Positions 34,785-46,395 of a stretch of 64,000 nucleotides of DNA are shown in pieces. This stretch comes from Topomyia yanbarensis. Taxonomy: Eukaryota; Arthropoda; Insecta; Diptera; Culicidae. Each line of letters starts with the position of its first letter. Position 1 is the stretch's first letter. Below the pieces are notes generated by a model. That model was not told the origin of the DNA and searched no databases. It saw nothing but the letters and a program-made list of their open reading frames with translations. The stretch is taken from the NCBI RefSeq assembly GCF_030247195.1, contig NC_080671.1, positions 203,216,897 to 203,280,896 on the forward strand. The letters are read 5' to 3'. Position numbers and translations under genes: made by a program.

Positions 34785-34932
34785 CTACAGACACTTTATA
34801 CACAGACTAGCGAAGTGTCAAAAATTGCAGCCAAACGGACTGTCAAAAAGTGCAACCAAAGGAGCATGAGGGTTTTGGTTGCTAGTTTTACTGTTTTTCT
34901 CTCCGCTAGTCTGTTATATAAAGTGTCTGTAG
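34785..34932. mobile_element. MITE nested in copy B, CTACAGACACTTTATA ends
   Basis: CTACAGACACTTTATACACA at the left and, inward from the right, CTACAGACACTTTATATAAC are inverted repeats followed by AGACTAGCG on both sides. 148 bp. Copies A and C have no insertion at the equivalent place (GAGGTGGGTGAACCATCGG in A), so this arrived after B split from them. The target duplication is unclear (TAAA-like). Confidence 0.75.
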
Positions 34933-34997
34933 GTTAAACCATCGGTTGTAATTGGTGCCATGATAGTTATTTCTCGACAAAAATATGATTACTGGTT

Positions 34998-35188
34998 AAA
35001 ACCCAACTGTCAAAATTCTCTTTGAAGGGAAATTCCGGACAAACCGTCGCTGGTTAAACACAGTTCATAGCAGGTAATGGAAGAGAAATTTTTTTCTCTT
35101 TTGTTTACTGCCAACATCTGTGATTGGTGAGTAACGGTTTGTCCGGAATTCCCTTTCAAAGAGAATTTTGACAGCTGGCTTTTAAGCT
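34998..35188. mobile_element. MITE with ~50-bp inverted ends, nested in copy B
   Basis: AACTGTCAAAATTCTCTTTG and, further in, GGACAAACCGT recur in inverted order at the right (ACGGTTTGTCC ... CAAAGAGAATTTTGACAG). Copy C has a decayed version in the corresponding place (about 19900-20020), so this insertion predates the split of B and C. Confidence 0.65.
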
Positions 35189-36157
35189 AGAATTATATGT
35201 TTGTCGGGATTTCATACTTTGATTAAATAATTGGTTAAAATATTTCAATTTGAATTTAAAATGAACTGTGAGTGTCATTCTAATTGAACATGATACCTAT
35301 CGACGTGGGGGAGAACATTTATTTTCGTTTCAAGTGAATTTTCACAAGTTTGGAATAAAGATCAATTATCAATGAAGGTCTGCGAATTAAAATTATACAC
35401 GTTTTTCAGCGAGGTTTAAATAAAAAGAAAACAAAGATCAAACAGAAAATTAAACTTTGACAGAATGATCATTTATATTCTTGAGCGTTTTTTTGCACTG
35501 TGGCAGACAGAATATAGATATATTTCTATAATGCATCAATGCAAATTGGAACGATTTATGCCAAAAATCGAAATAAATATATTGATCACCGTTTTGTTCA
35601 TAGTAAATTTCAAAACATTTTGTATTCAGAAGTTTTATGTGATTTTATTCTTATTGGAACATTGCACATATTTAAAATCTATTATTTACTCTTAGCTTAG
35701 GGTATTTGTGGAGCTAATTTCTAAGCTGTTAACATTCTGATTCAATTTGCTAACGACCAGTGTAAGTAAATTCATAAAATATTGCATTTTACGATCTATA
35801 TCCAATTGTCATTTGTTTGGATCTATCCCCTAAAAACAATAATTTTCTTTCGTTATTTACTTTCTTTGATGTGTGATACAATAGATATATGGGCAATCAT
35901 TCGTGAAAATATGTTATCGATTTATATTAACGAATTAAATGGTCCCGCTTATTCCCGCTAGATAAGCAAAAAGAAAATAATCAAAACAATTCTTATTGTA
36001 GTTCTGTTTCTAATTCACAAAAACAACTTTAATCTGAATTGATTGAATAGATCTCAATTTATCTAAACGTGCTCTACTGTAACCCTTTGATGTGCAATTG
36101 GAATCAAGCGTGTAGAGAGAAGGAAAGAACGAGGAAATAAAAAAAATGCGGGTAGAT

Positions 36158-36759
36158 AAACACGGTAAAAAAACTTTACACATTTTATGAGCTGTCAAAA
36201 AATGGGTATTTTATTGCTTATAACCATTGGTGCTTTTTATTCATTTCACAACTACTCGATGAGATAATGTCAATGGATATACTGATCTTAATAATGAGTT
36301 AAAAGTCATTAAGAATTATTTTAAGCGAGTTAACCTGCAAACTCAGGTTCGTAGCGGAAGCTGCAAATTACCGGCCTGCATGTTTAAACTACTGAGGATG
36401 TTGCAAATATGCGTTTGGCATTTTTAGAGCAGCCAAAAGATCCAGCCATTGGGTTTTATTTTGTTAAGTAGTTAAGGAGACAATAATGTGAAATTAATGT
36501 TATTTTATGTTTTTTTTAATTCAGAAATAATTCTATTGACAGAATTTTTCATTCTGGCGTGATTTTCATGAATGGATATTTTTCACGCGATTTGTTGTAA
36601 CAGGTCTGCGAAAAATAAAGGGTAAAACATACCCAGGTTGACGTACAAAAGCTGTATTCATTTATGGATACGAACTCTTTACCCACTAAATGGGTTATTC
36701 CACTTTTATTGAAAATGCGTAGTTTTCTACGCATTAATTGGTATTTTATTTTATTAGTG
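36158..36759. mobile_element. ~600-bp insertion nested in copy B
   Basis: Copy A reads straight through here (GCAGGTAGATGTAGTTCGAC at about 28300), whereas copy B has ~600 bp between GTAGAT and GTAGTTCGAC. The insertion begins near CACGGTAAAAAAACTTTAC. Copy C carries a similar piece (about 19430-19670, ending in TTTACCGTG). Its right end is less certain. No coding frame. Confidence 0.6.
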
Positions 36760-37049
36760 TAGTTCGACAGTGCTTGTCTTTCCTACCTGATAAACTGGCT
36801 TATTTATTGCCATCTTTATTGCGAGCAAAGAAAGCCATATTTATCCAAAAGAAAGCCGAAGAGAGGATTGAAAATAACGAAATGTATGCAAGAGAAGCAT
36901 GACAATTTTTTGCATATTTTTGTCTTCTTCCGGTAACATGATGCTGCTATTTGCATTGCTGCGTTCTGATCAGCAATACACGGCTATGTTAAAAAACTGT
37001 ACAATAAAGTTAATTTAAAATTCACTGTTTATGCCATTTAATAGTCTGA

Positions 37050-37550
37050 TTATTTCGAGAATTTTTTGGAAGGGGTCCACGGTCGAAAATCTATCTCCCG
37101 TGATTTTTGACCTGGCGCCAAAAACTAAAGTTTTTCTGATTGCTTATGTCAATAGCGATGTACGTAGGATTTTTTTCGATATTTTGGTTTTGAGTGAAAA
37201 AACATAGAGAATGTCATAAAAATCTACACAAAATCGTTATTCAATAAAAAGGTAAGCAATAAACAATTTAATCCTGCGTACCTGACTAGAAAAATCAATT
37301 TTGAATATACTGTGAAAATTTCAAAGCGACCAAAAATCATTTGCTCGAGTTACATTTCCGGCCAGTGGCTTCGAGAAAAACGCGGTTAAAGTTTGTAGTA
37401 CACATGGGTTATACATAAGAGGCGTTGCGGCAAAATTGAAAATTATATTTTTGAATTGTTTTCGTTCTCCATGTTTTGGGATATCATTTTTTACATCCTA
37501 AAGCACATTTTAGACTAATAAATAAAAAATCAATTGTTTTAAAATTCTAC
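37050..37550. mobile_element. Tc1-type MITE relative nested in copy B
   Basis: GGGGTCCACGG ... GTGATTTTTGACCTGG ... AAAACTAAAGTTTTTCTGATT is the reverse complement of sequence in copy C (about 18680-18780) and diverged from the MITE at 6667-7246. Copy A lacks it between GCCATTTAATAGTCTGAT and ATTTAAGATCC. Exact ends not fixed. Confidence 0.5.
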
Positions 37551-39486
37551 AGTGGAGTAACCGCTTAAACAATTTATTATTTAAGATCCATAATTGACTA
37601 AAACGTTATTTTGCTAATAATGGTATATACTATCGAGAACGTTATAGAGTTGTATTGTTAGGCGCTAGCCTCTCCAAGGGCTTGAAGAGCTTCTCTAACA
37701 TTACACTTAGTAGTTTGTCAGTTCAGCCAAATCTGACTGTTCCAAATTAAATCAAATGCTTATAGAAAAAGAGTGGAAGCTTACATCTTTTGAAAAGTTT
37801 GTATCAGTTGCTGTTCTGCAACACATGAAAAATGCCATAAAAATTATTTATTTGCTTCAGATAATTATGTCGTCCATGGAATAGAAATCTGAAATTTTAG
37901 GCTGGTGGGGCTTATTATACCATCCTACCCAACTAGTCTACTAACCATGCATATAGAATTTGGCAGACCTACTTTGCTGAAAATGAAGTAATTCAAATTA
38001 TCAGCACGATTATCCAATCATGCCTGAAATACCAAAAGTCCAGTAATTTTAATTAATAAAAATTATAATTAGTTACTTCCTATAGTCTGCCATCTGTCTG
38101 ATAATGAATTGATAATTATAAATTTACAAATTGAACCTGATACTGGATGCAGACAAAATTTCTTGGACCAATCGTTCTGAATTATGCACAATTCTTCTTC
38201 TTCTTCACATCATTGCCCAGGCAACTACAAGAGCTTTTTGCAAACTGCTAAATATTATTATTTTACAATAACATGTTAATCGTTGTTTTAGCAATAATCG
38301 GATTTTGGTTTCAAAGTACTACGAAAAAATCGAAAATCGACCAAAAAATAAAAGCTCCCTTAATTACTTGTGAAATGCTGTGAAAACAACTGTGCAAATG
38401 TCTCAACATTTGTCCAGTAGATTTTGAGTTATGGTATATACCGCAAAACAAGATTTCGATGTGGCGCATGACTGAAAAGACAAAGAATCTTTGCACCCCC
38501 TTAAGTTCCGACACGATTCAAGCGATTTTTCCGTATTCAACTTTTTGCGTCATTTTGCCAAGTCATCTGTCTAGTCTCAGCTTTCACAGCTCTTTCATAC
38601 CCTGTGCGTATCTGTTCTATCATAAAGAATTAAACTAAAATTTGCACTACAGCGGAAATGCAAATAGTACAAGATATACTAGAAAATTATAAATTACGAA
38701 ACAATACAAGCAAGCTCCGATAACATTTAAATAACGATCAAAATGAGAATATTTGTAACAGTTTGTTTGCCGTCATATTTAAAAGTGTTACTTAGGCTAT
38801 ATGGCATGGCTTCATTTACAATTTTTGATTCAATCTTAGTTTTGAACTCTTTCAAAAGCAGTAAAAATATAAATAAACTTCCACTTTCTTATGGTGTTCT
38901 TTGTGAGAAGATACAACTAGAAAAGAGAACAAATTGTGATTATATATTCTTTTCCTAATGTAAAAATAACTAAAAAATTGCGAGCAAATTAAACTTCACT
39001 CATTTTGATAGCCATAGGTAAACTAACGAACGAAAACAATTTTCATCTCTGAATCCAATTATAAAATTTCGTCCGTCAGTTTGATTCGACTTCTGCTAAC
39101 CTGCAATATAACTCTTCGATGTGGCGTTTTGAAATGAGCGTGTAGCACCTTCTAGATATAGGATGATAAAGAATATTGAAAAAAATGCATTTAAAATTCG
39201 ATTACACCTGTTTTTCGTACGGGATAAAACTTGCTTACTTGCCCTCATATGGTTTGTGTGCAACATGGGCCATAATATTGCACATAAAGTTCGAAAAGTT
39301 GATTCAAATTATTGAGATGTATGCAAGAGGAACATGGCGGCCTTTTACACTGTTTTCATTTGGCTTCAGGATGCAGCCATTTCTGCAATGACAGGTACTA
39401 ACGTCTTAGGCCGCACTAAACTCAGGCCTAAAATCAAAGATAGTACCGTGTGGCGGTACCAACTAGATTCAAGCTTACCGCTATAA

Positions 39487-39600
39487 GTGATTTACATGGT
39501 TTAACGCATGGGCATGGCTACTTGGGACCGTTGATGTTTCTGCTTTGCTTCAATGACGTGTATTTAGTGCTGAAAACTCCACGCCTGTTCCAGCACAGAC
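39487..39600 (+). pseudogene. Reverse-transcriptase fragment (CR1/Jockey-like)
   Basis: Immediately right of copy B the frame reads GHGYLGPLMFLLCFNDVYLVLKTPRL, matching the GSxLGPLLFLLFINDV block of non-LTR reverse transcriptases just before YADD; the YADD itself is not visible. It could be the continuation of the ORF1 relic to the left of copy B after internal deletion, or a separate fragment. Confidence 0.55.
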
Positions 39601-41000
39601 GATCTCATAATAATTCGTCTCATTTGCTCGATTCAGGATTTCCGATTCCTCCAACAACAGCATGAAACTTTCGCTGGTGGTGGTGTAGCAAGAACTTCGC
39701 GTGTATGTTAAATCCTAAAAAGTACGGTGATCGAACTCCCACGGAAAATTTTCTGGTAGAGCTTCCAGACCCACAGAACTTTTTTACTGCCGAAACTCTG
39801 CCTGCCCGACCCAAGATCTTTGTAACTGCCGAAAACCTGTGGAGAAGGCACAGTCGATTGATAGGTAACGGGGGGAGGGAGTCCCCTTTCGACTGTCCTG
39901 GTTTTTTACTCGCCCTTTCGACTGTCCTGGTTTTTACCCGCCTAATAGTGGCAATAGCAAAAACTTCAATCGAAGTGAGCGGCGGTCAAAATTGTGAAAT
40001 ACGGCATCTGAGCTAATTTTGACAAAAATGCAGATCTGGTATAAATAAAACTATGCATCGTTGCGTCAGATCATTCTGTTGCAGCCTGGTCACTTATATG
40101 ATAATAAATCATATTAATAATTATTATTGTATTATAATTATTATTATTGTGTTACTGAACACTGAAGTGTTGCCAGTGATTGTGTTTAACTTAGATTCTC
40201 CTCACGCACAGGCAAGAATATTTTTTCATCGTTTGGCCATAGGTTAATAATATAAAATATCTTTAATCATTAAAACATATTACGACAGTTGACTTCATAA
40301 ATTATTTCCCAATGCAATGTTTAATCCCTTTCGTCTGTTTAGATCCCCGGGAAACTAATGCGGACTTCCAGAGTAGAATGATCAGTCGTGATACACCAGA
40401 GCTCAGAAACAAACACAATCAAATGGCGTATGGTTGAGACCGCCGAGAACGAGGAACCAGAATAATAAATATATTCTTGGAATTAACGCCATTTCAACAC
40501 CACACTTCAGCTACCACTCGATATCATGCTGGTTGGCAAGAGTGACCAGTGGCAGCAGACTGTCTGGCCTGATGTTTTTGCAAAGACCTTGCAGGCGAGA
40601 CGTGTTCTTACAAAATAAATCACTCTCGATTAAAGATAAACGTACAAATCACATTTTATGGATTTTTAAATATCTCGATACGCGGCTGCTAACAGTATTG
40701 AGTTTCAACTTTTTGACTTTATAAACTTTCAATAACATGATATTTTGACCCGTCTCACTCCCCTCATCCTGTGACAGCTCCGGTAGTTTTGGCGAAGCTT
40801 CCGGACTAAAGCGAACAAAATATACCCATTTCTTGCGACACGATAATGTACACAAAACGTTTATTGTAAACAAGGTAACCCTAGCGAAGCGGTTTTTATA
40901 AGCGAATAATTCACTCTATCCGCGTGCAGGCAGCTAATAAAGTTTGCCATGAGAATGAACTTCTCTTCTATACTGCACGGCTGCGTTGAACGAGTGGGCT
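39601..41000. other. No gene recognised; repeat debris
   Basis: A 103-codon frame at 39705-40016 and its antisense partner (39620-39814) have no recognisable motif. A CTGTCCTGGTTTTT pair lies at 39890-39935, and an ATTATTATT-rich low-complexity tract at 40105-40155. Confidence 0.4.
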
Positions 41001-41006
41001 GCGATT

Positions 41007-41144
41007 GAAGTAGCAAAATTACTTAATCTTACTTTGGCTGACATAGCTGAAGATCTGAAGCCAACAATGCTTATAACTGGTGGGTGTGGAATATTGCTTA
41101 CACGCAAATCTGTGGTTTCGATGCTGAGGTTAATGCCACTGACC
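41007..41144 (+). other. Open coding-like fragment, unassigned
   Basis: From the AACGAGTGGGCTGCG region the frame reads NEWAAIEVAKLLNLTLADIA, then EDLKPTMLITGGCGILLTRK, then SVVSMLRLMPLTY and a stop. A neighbouring frame adds ATDLLGYNIVGNLSKH, which may be its frameshifted continuation. Composition is more protein-like than neighbouring frames. I do not recognise it. It may be a decayed exon or transposon gene. Confidence 0.2.
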
Positions 41145-41853
41145 TACTAGGTTACAACATCGTTGGGAATTTGAGTAAACACTGATATTCACTACTTTAA
41201 ACGACATAAAATGAAAACAATAATTTGGTATTGTTTAGACGAAAATTCTTAATCGAGTTGTCATGCATTGTGTAAAATATCCGGTCAAATAGGGAGAGTT
41301 TTTAATTGCTTTCACAGCACCTATCGACAGATGTGTTCATTATGGAATATTTGACATATGTCTTGAGGAAGAGGTTGTACTTTCGTGACATATTATGACG
41401 TAAGGGAGAGGCTTGCGTGCCATTCCGCGAACCGATTGGACATAGAAAGATACTTTTTTGTTTCTGGAATTTTTGGTGAAATGATCTATTGCATCTTTTG
41501 CAAAAACGGATTTCACTTTTGTAAACCTTGTAATTTCACTATCAGTGAGTGATAGTGGGATGAAAAGGGTGATTTGCATTAGAAGGTGAAAAAGTAGCTT
41601 TTAGAACTTTAGGAATATTTGTAAACAGCTCAGGAGTCGACTAAGGCACCGCGAGAATTAAAATTAATTGGCTTAATCTGCACATTTCCTACATTATTCA
41701 AAGATTTTTTTGTAGAAGACGAACCACTGCGACCAGTATTTAGATCTATTGTGGTATTAGCAACCGCGAAATCTTTTAATAGATAATAGTTGTACAAAGA
41801 ATATGTACAATATGTCTATTTGTTACTATGTTTTAATTGCCGCAAGGTTCTAC

Positions 41854-42283
41854 TGTATCGATTTTGTTGGCTATTTTCGACAAATTTAAGATTAAGAGAA
41901 ACGAAATGAAAACAATAATTTGGTAATAATGCATACGTCACGGCTTGATGCTAGCAGAAAGGGAGAAGAATGATCGCATGGTCGGTCTAGGCGAGGATTT
42001 GTGAAGATTTTTTTGCCGGCGTCGGCGGTAAAACATGATGATGAGTTATGTTCTACCATAGACCATGCGGTAGACTTGGGTGCAAAGCCCAACTCCTACT
42101 CTGCAGAAGGCAAAGAATTCTTCACATTTCCTTTCGATCATGCCCATATGAGCCTGCCTAGATCTAGTTTTCCGTTCTAAGTTTATAACTGATTCGCTCT
42201 AGAATACCTATCCGTCTTCAGGTTCATTGCTATCGTTTCTCTTAGTCTCAAATTTGCCGAAAATAGCCAACAAAATCGATACA
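41854..42283. mobile_element. Foldback MITE, copy 2 (loop inverted relative to copy 1)
   Basis: Same outer ends as 4517-4919 (TGTATCGATTTTGTTGGC ... CCAACAAAATCGATACA) and the same left flank (TACTATGTTTTAATTGCCGC). The left arm is cut to about 50 bp; the right arm is complete. The loop carries the same CTGCAG/GAATTC segment as copy 1 but in opposite orientation relative to the shared flank, plus ~130 bp not present in copy 1. Confidence 0.78.
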
Positions 42284-42316
42284 ATATGGCTATTTGGAAA
42301 ATGGGAGAGACTGTCC

Positions 42317-42513
42317 CCAAGCAACCCGAAGTTCGGATAATACTTAAAAAGTGCACTTAGTTCATATGAAGTTCTTTACGAACTTTCAAGCTGCTTAAGC
42401 TTTAATGGGACTTGAAAGCTGCTTAAACCGCTATTAGAACATAAAACGTATTGCAAAATTACTTAAAACGAGAAGATTATGCAGCTCCCTTATACGAACT
42501 TCTGGTTGCTTGG
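42317..42513. mobile_element. MITE, CCAAGCAACCxGAAGTTCG ends
   Basis: CCAAGCAACCCGAAGTTCGG at the left and, inward from the right, CCAAGCAACCAGAAGTTCGT, are inverted repeats. The interior has repeated CAGCTGCTTAAGC-like words. 197 bp, non-coding. No clear target duplication. Confidence 0.68.
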
Positions 42514-43084
42514 AACCCGCCTAATCCGGGACGTCTGGTCACTTTACTGTGGAGAAACGTGAAAAAACGAGGAGACAAGTGAGTGGCATTCTCCGTGAAT
42601 CTGTTCGCCCGCGCGCTTACATATCTGTTTGACGCTACTAGGCGATCGACTTATATCTTCGAATGTATTTTTAGTTGGGTTATGAAATTGTCGTGGCATA
42701 TTCGTAGATAGTTTATCTAGTTTATTGGGATTACGCTCTTAGATAAGAATTTTACACTATCGATTCTTCCAATGTCGGTTGTCGAAAAGCCTTTGTAAAA
42801 ATTATTTCTTTATCATTTTTTTGCCGGGAAAAATATACTTTATGTTGATATTTTTTTTAAAAATATGTTGACTTATCGAAAGGTAACTAGCGTGGTCAAC
42901 GGTTTTGAAACATTTAAAAAAAATCTATTTGCGATGTGATGGTAGCATTGAGTAAGAAATTATTCTGCAAGACCATGCCTATATTCCTGTGATTCGTAAT
43001 TGATGAAAATGAAGAACAACCTGACTACTTCTATTGACTGTATAATTCAGTCGTAATTACACTTTAAGATTACATTAGTTATGG

Positions 43085-44835
43085 AATTTGCGTTCGATCT
43101 TGTCTCATCAGAATTCGACACAAAATTAGTGACAGGACTAAGCTAGCGCAAAATTGACGCTAGCTCCAATGACGAAAACACTATTTCGTCGCTGTTGTGC
43201 TATCTTATGACAAGCACTATTTAGCACATTTCAAAAAAAAAACGATTTTTAAAGTTTGAGTTTGAATTTCTTTAAACTTATAAATAGTAGAAACAATTCA
43301 TAGAGGGCAATTTATGCTTCAATCTAATCTTTATTAACCTCTCAACTATTATGAAGATTGGATGACTGTTTTGAGAGTTTATGCTAAAAATGTAAACAAA
43401 AGTCGCACCCACACGTGTCAATGACGTGTCATAATTGTTCATGGAAAATTTTCTATACAAATAAAGCAACAATTTTTAACTTTCATTCATAATTTCGGCT
43501 TAATTTGGTCTAGAAATAATCAGTGAGATGCATTTTAGAGGAAATTGGTCAAGGAATATAACAAAATAGTAATTTTTGATTACAGCGTTGCCAAACATGC
43601 AATTTTTTCCAGATTAAACGTAAAACTACATTTTTCTTGCATAACAAGTATTTTTCTGAAGAGTGTTCTTCAGACATTTTTTCAGATAAAAACATGTGAA
43701 ACTTTAATACAACTTGAGGCAATCCCAAGTACAGTTATTTTAAGCAAAAAACTCACAATTTCTCATCATGTTTCTTGCTATATCTCAGTAACCAAGCAGA
43801 ATTTTAAAATTCTGAAAACGCAACTTTGTAGAGATTTTTCAGACAAGTAATGTTGCGTATCTAACTTAGTTTACCCCAAAATGGCGTTTGTTATAAGAAA
43901 GCACAATAGCGACTATTTGTATTTCAGAGCAAATCACTAGACCTGCGTGATGACCAGCTATATGTTCCAAACAGCATAGCGCATATTGCATTGGCTTCCT
44001 AAGTCAAACTAAGTTTCGATTTCATCGATACTCATCAGCTTAACCCATTATTGCCCAACTTTTTTTTCACGCGCATCACACAAATTGTGTTTTCCGATCG
44101 AAGAAAAATGATGTGATCATTCCAGCAAAATTATTTTTGTACTCAATGTAGCTGATATAATAAGGAACAACCAGTGAAAATTTAAAATTGATCGGTTAAT
44201 CGGTTCCTGAGATATCGTGATGGCCGCGGATGAACTTTTCGACAAAATACAACTCCGAGATAATCGAGTTTTACTGTCGGTGCAGCGTGTCAACGGTCTA
44301 TCGTATCAAACACTACGCACCGCCTACGAGTGGTCAATGGGTAGCGGTCTTCGAATAGCTGTAACTCAAGTTGTAGTATTCTGATCTTAATGAAACTTTG
44401 AGAAAATATCCCTCAGCGTATGTAGTTTCAGAATATCTAATTTACAAAAATTCGATTTTTTTCATCCTAGCAAAAATGTGTAACCCCTTAAGGAAAAATT
44501 AATTAAAAACAAAACATAAACACCGGTTAAACCACTCTAACTTCTCTAAACATATTCTGCAAGAGTATATGAACAATATTAACTCGTTGATAATGCCTGT
44601 TCTGCGTTATTAATTGAGTAATAGGAGTTATTCTTAGCACCTACTATATATAGTAGGTTGGGCAATAATGGGTTAATAAGAACTCCGTTACTTGCGGGAC
44701 ATCACGTTGAACTAGCGGTTTGCTCAGAAACACAAATATTTCCGTTTTTTTCAAGCTAGCGCTAATCCGACGCTCGCTTAGAGTGTCACTAAGTTAGTGT
44801 CGGATTCTGATGAGACGATGTCGAAACGCAAATTT
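43085..44835. mobile_element. 1.75-kb DNA element with long TIRs
   Basis: Left end AATTTGCGTTCGATCTTGTC then TCATCAGAATTCGACAC...TTAGTGACA; the right end is its diverged reverse complement (TGTCACTAAGTTAGTGTCGG ... GACGATGTCGAAACGCAAAT), followed by CTAGCGC symmetry, in all ~60-70 bp. A stray end of the same family lies at 61015-61110. Inside is a younger TTAA element (44044-44672). No transposase frame. Confidence 0.72.
44044..44672. mobile_element. TTAA-type element nested in the long-TIR element
   Basis: Perfect 16-bp inverted ends CCCATTATTGCCCAAC / GTTGGGCAATAATGGG, with TTAA on both sides (44040-44043, 44673-44676). 629 bp, no coding frame. The TTAA target suggests a piggyBac-type transposase acted in trans. 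Confidence 0.85.
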
Positions 44836-45039
44836 GATAACTCATTTAGTTATAGATTTTGTGCCCTTCACGCGTATATGGTTCTTCACCTCACAGTGGG
44901 ACCACTGTGCGGTGTCTCTCCCGAATTGACGTTTGTTTTTAGAATGTTCGTGGAAATTTGATGATTTTTACATTTCTTATAAAAGAAATGTATAGAATTC
45001 GCTCAAACTTTCAAGATTTTTTCCGAGGCCCGGAGGGCC

Positions 45040-45240
45040 GAGCCTTATATGCCAATAGACTCAGCTCAACGATTTGGGACAATGTCTGTGTGTGTATGTA
45101 ACGGACAAACTCTCATTCGTGTTTCTCAGCAATGGCTGAACCGATCTTATTCAAACCAATTTTAAATGAAAGACCTATCAGCCAGACAGAATGCTATTAA
45201 TTTGTTTTTGATTCTGATGTTTAGTTTCTAAGATATGAAT
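45040..45240. repeat. Dispersed repeat
   Basis: GACAATGTCTGTGTGTGTAT ... GGCTGAACCGATCTTATTC ... TTTTAAATGAAAGACCT. Relatives at 5640-5960 and 7490-7640. The better preserved member of the three. Confidence 0.5.
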
Positions 45241-46317
45241 GTTTGAATGCGTAAAAATGGCGTTTTTTGCAGTTTTTTTTTGAATTATCTGCCAAATTTG
45301 ACAACATAGATTAACACTTTATAAATTTTTAGGCAGCTTTAACCTTTCGAACAAGCTATAGATTGTTTAAATCGGACTATTATCAAAAGAGATATTTAAC
45401 ATAAAATACGGACAAAAAATATTTATCATTTCCCATTGCCAGAAATATGACCAAAAACATGTAATCTATTATTAACGCCAAAACGGCTAATTTTAGGTCA
45501 ATAGTATCTTCGGAGAATTTAATGGAGGTAATATGCCTTTTGATATTGTGCTTTTGCTGATTAATCCTCCTACGAGTGAGATATTTTCATAAATTTTCTT
45601 GGAAGTGATTGTATTCAAATGGTGTCTTCAACAAATTTGTAGCTCTTATTTTTGCGAATAACTTTACTGAAGACATGAAATATCTATTTTGCATACTTTA
45701 ACAGTTGTGGTTTGTTGTTTGTGGATTACCCTTTGTTGCCTACTTATTGTTCAATATAGTAATAATCCACTAAAATAAGCCAAACATTATTTCGATAAAA
45801 CGAATTTTGTATTTCATTTTTCTATCTACAACCGCTAGAAATAATCACCGAACACATCCAAGTTGTCTGGAAGGAACTTGATAACTTATCAGTGCAAAAA
45901 TATTCAATTGTGCGAACCTTCTGACTAAAAGTTTTCTAACATATAACCATCGGATCGATCTGAAACATATCGGAAAATGAAAAGCGAAATAAATAACTAC
46001 AAGCAATGGCGTAGCCAAGAGAAGGTTTTGGGGATTAACATCATACGATACTGAATATCTATTATAATACATTCAAAACCCAATTTTATCAGCCACATAT
46101 GAACATATGTTTGATGGGCTCTAGCAGACGAACAAGACTGAATTCGAGTACATCCTTTCTTGAGCATGTTTTCCTTATCATGAACATGGAAATATGCAAA
46201 AATAAAAAGTTCATCTTTTTTAAATTTTACGCTAGAAAACCCCTTTCAAAGAAATTTATATTAAGTAATCAGAAAAACAATATATACGCGAACGGAGGTC
46301 TTAGTGGAATGTACGTA
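45241..46317. other. No gene seen
   Basis: A+T-rich; includes GCGAATAACTTTACTGAAGAC (about 45653), a word also found in similar form near 13960. It probably belongs to another old dispersed repeat. Confidence 0.45.
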
Positions 46318-46395
46318 ATGTTTCAAAGGTTTTCTTCCATTTAATTCCACTATGTTTCATAGTGGAATTAAATGGAAGAAAACCTTAGAAACATT
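46318..46395. repeat. Almost perfect 78-nt hairpin
   Basis: Arms of about 37 nt (outer AATGTTTC, then AGGTTTTCTTCC ... TTCCACTATG) meet at a 4-nt spacer TTTC with only a single-position difference. The inner stem is perfect for about 27 bp. A transcript would fold into a miRNA-precursor-sized hairpin, but its perfection and tiny loop are more like a foldback MITE. Confidence 0.75.

Larger units (their letters stand above)
34365..39483 (+). mobile_element. PIF/Harbinger-like large element, copy B (5.1 kb)
   Basis: The best preserved copy: TAGCCGTAAGC at the left, GCTTACCGCTA at the right, and the perfect triplet TAA on both sides (34362-34364, 39484-39486). Subterminal TTTTTAAACCGGACTAACTT at the left and ACTAAACTCAGGCCTAAAAT at the right give imperfect inverted symmetry beyond the first 11 bases. 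Nested insertions are MITEs at 34785-34932 and 34998-35188, a ~600-bp element at 36158-36759 and a Tc1-type MITE around 37050-37550. No transposase or Myb-like frame is recognisable; internal frames are short. It interrupts a non-LTR relic. Confidence 0.78.

Noticed and set aside
46318..46395. Annotating the hairpin as a microRNA gene
   Set aside because: Perfect pairing and a 4-nt loop are untypical of conserved miRNAs. Without small-RNA data it is reported only as an inverted repeat.
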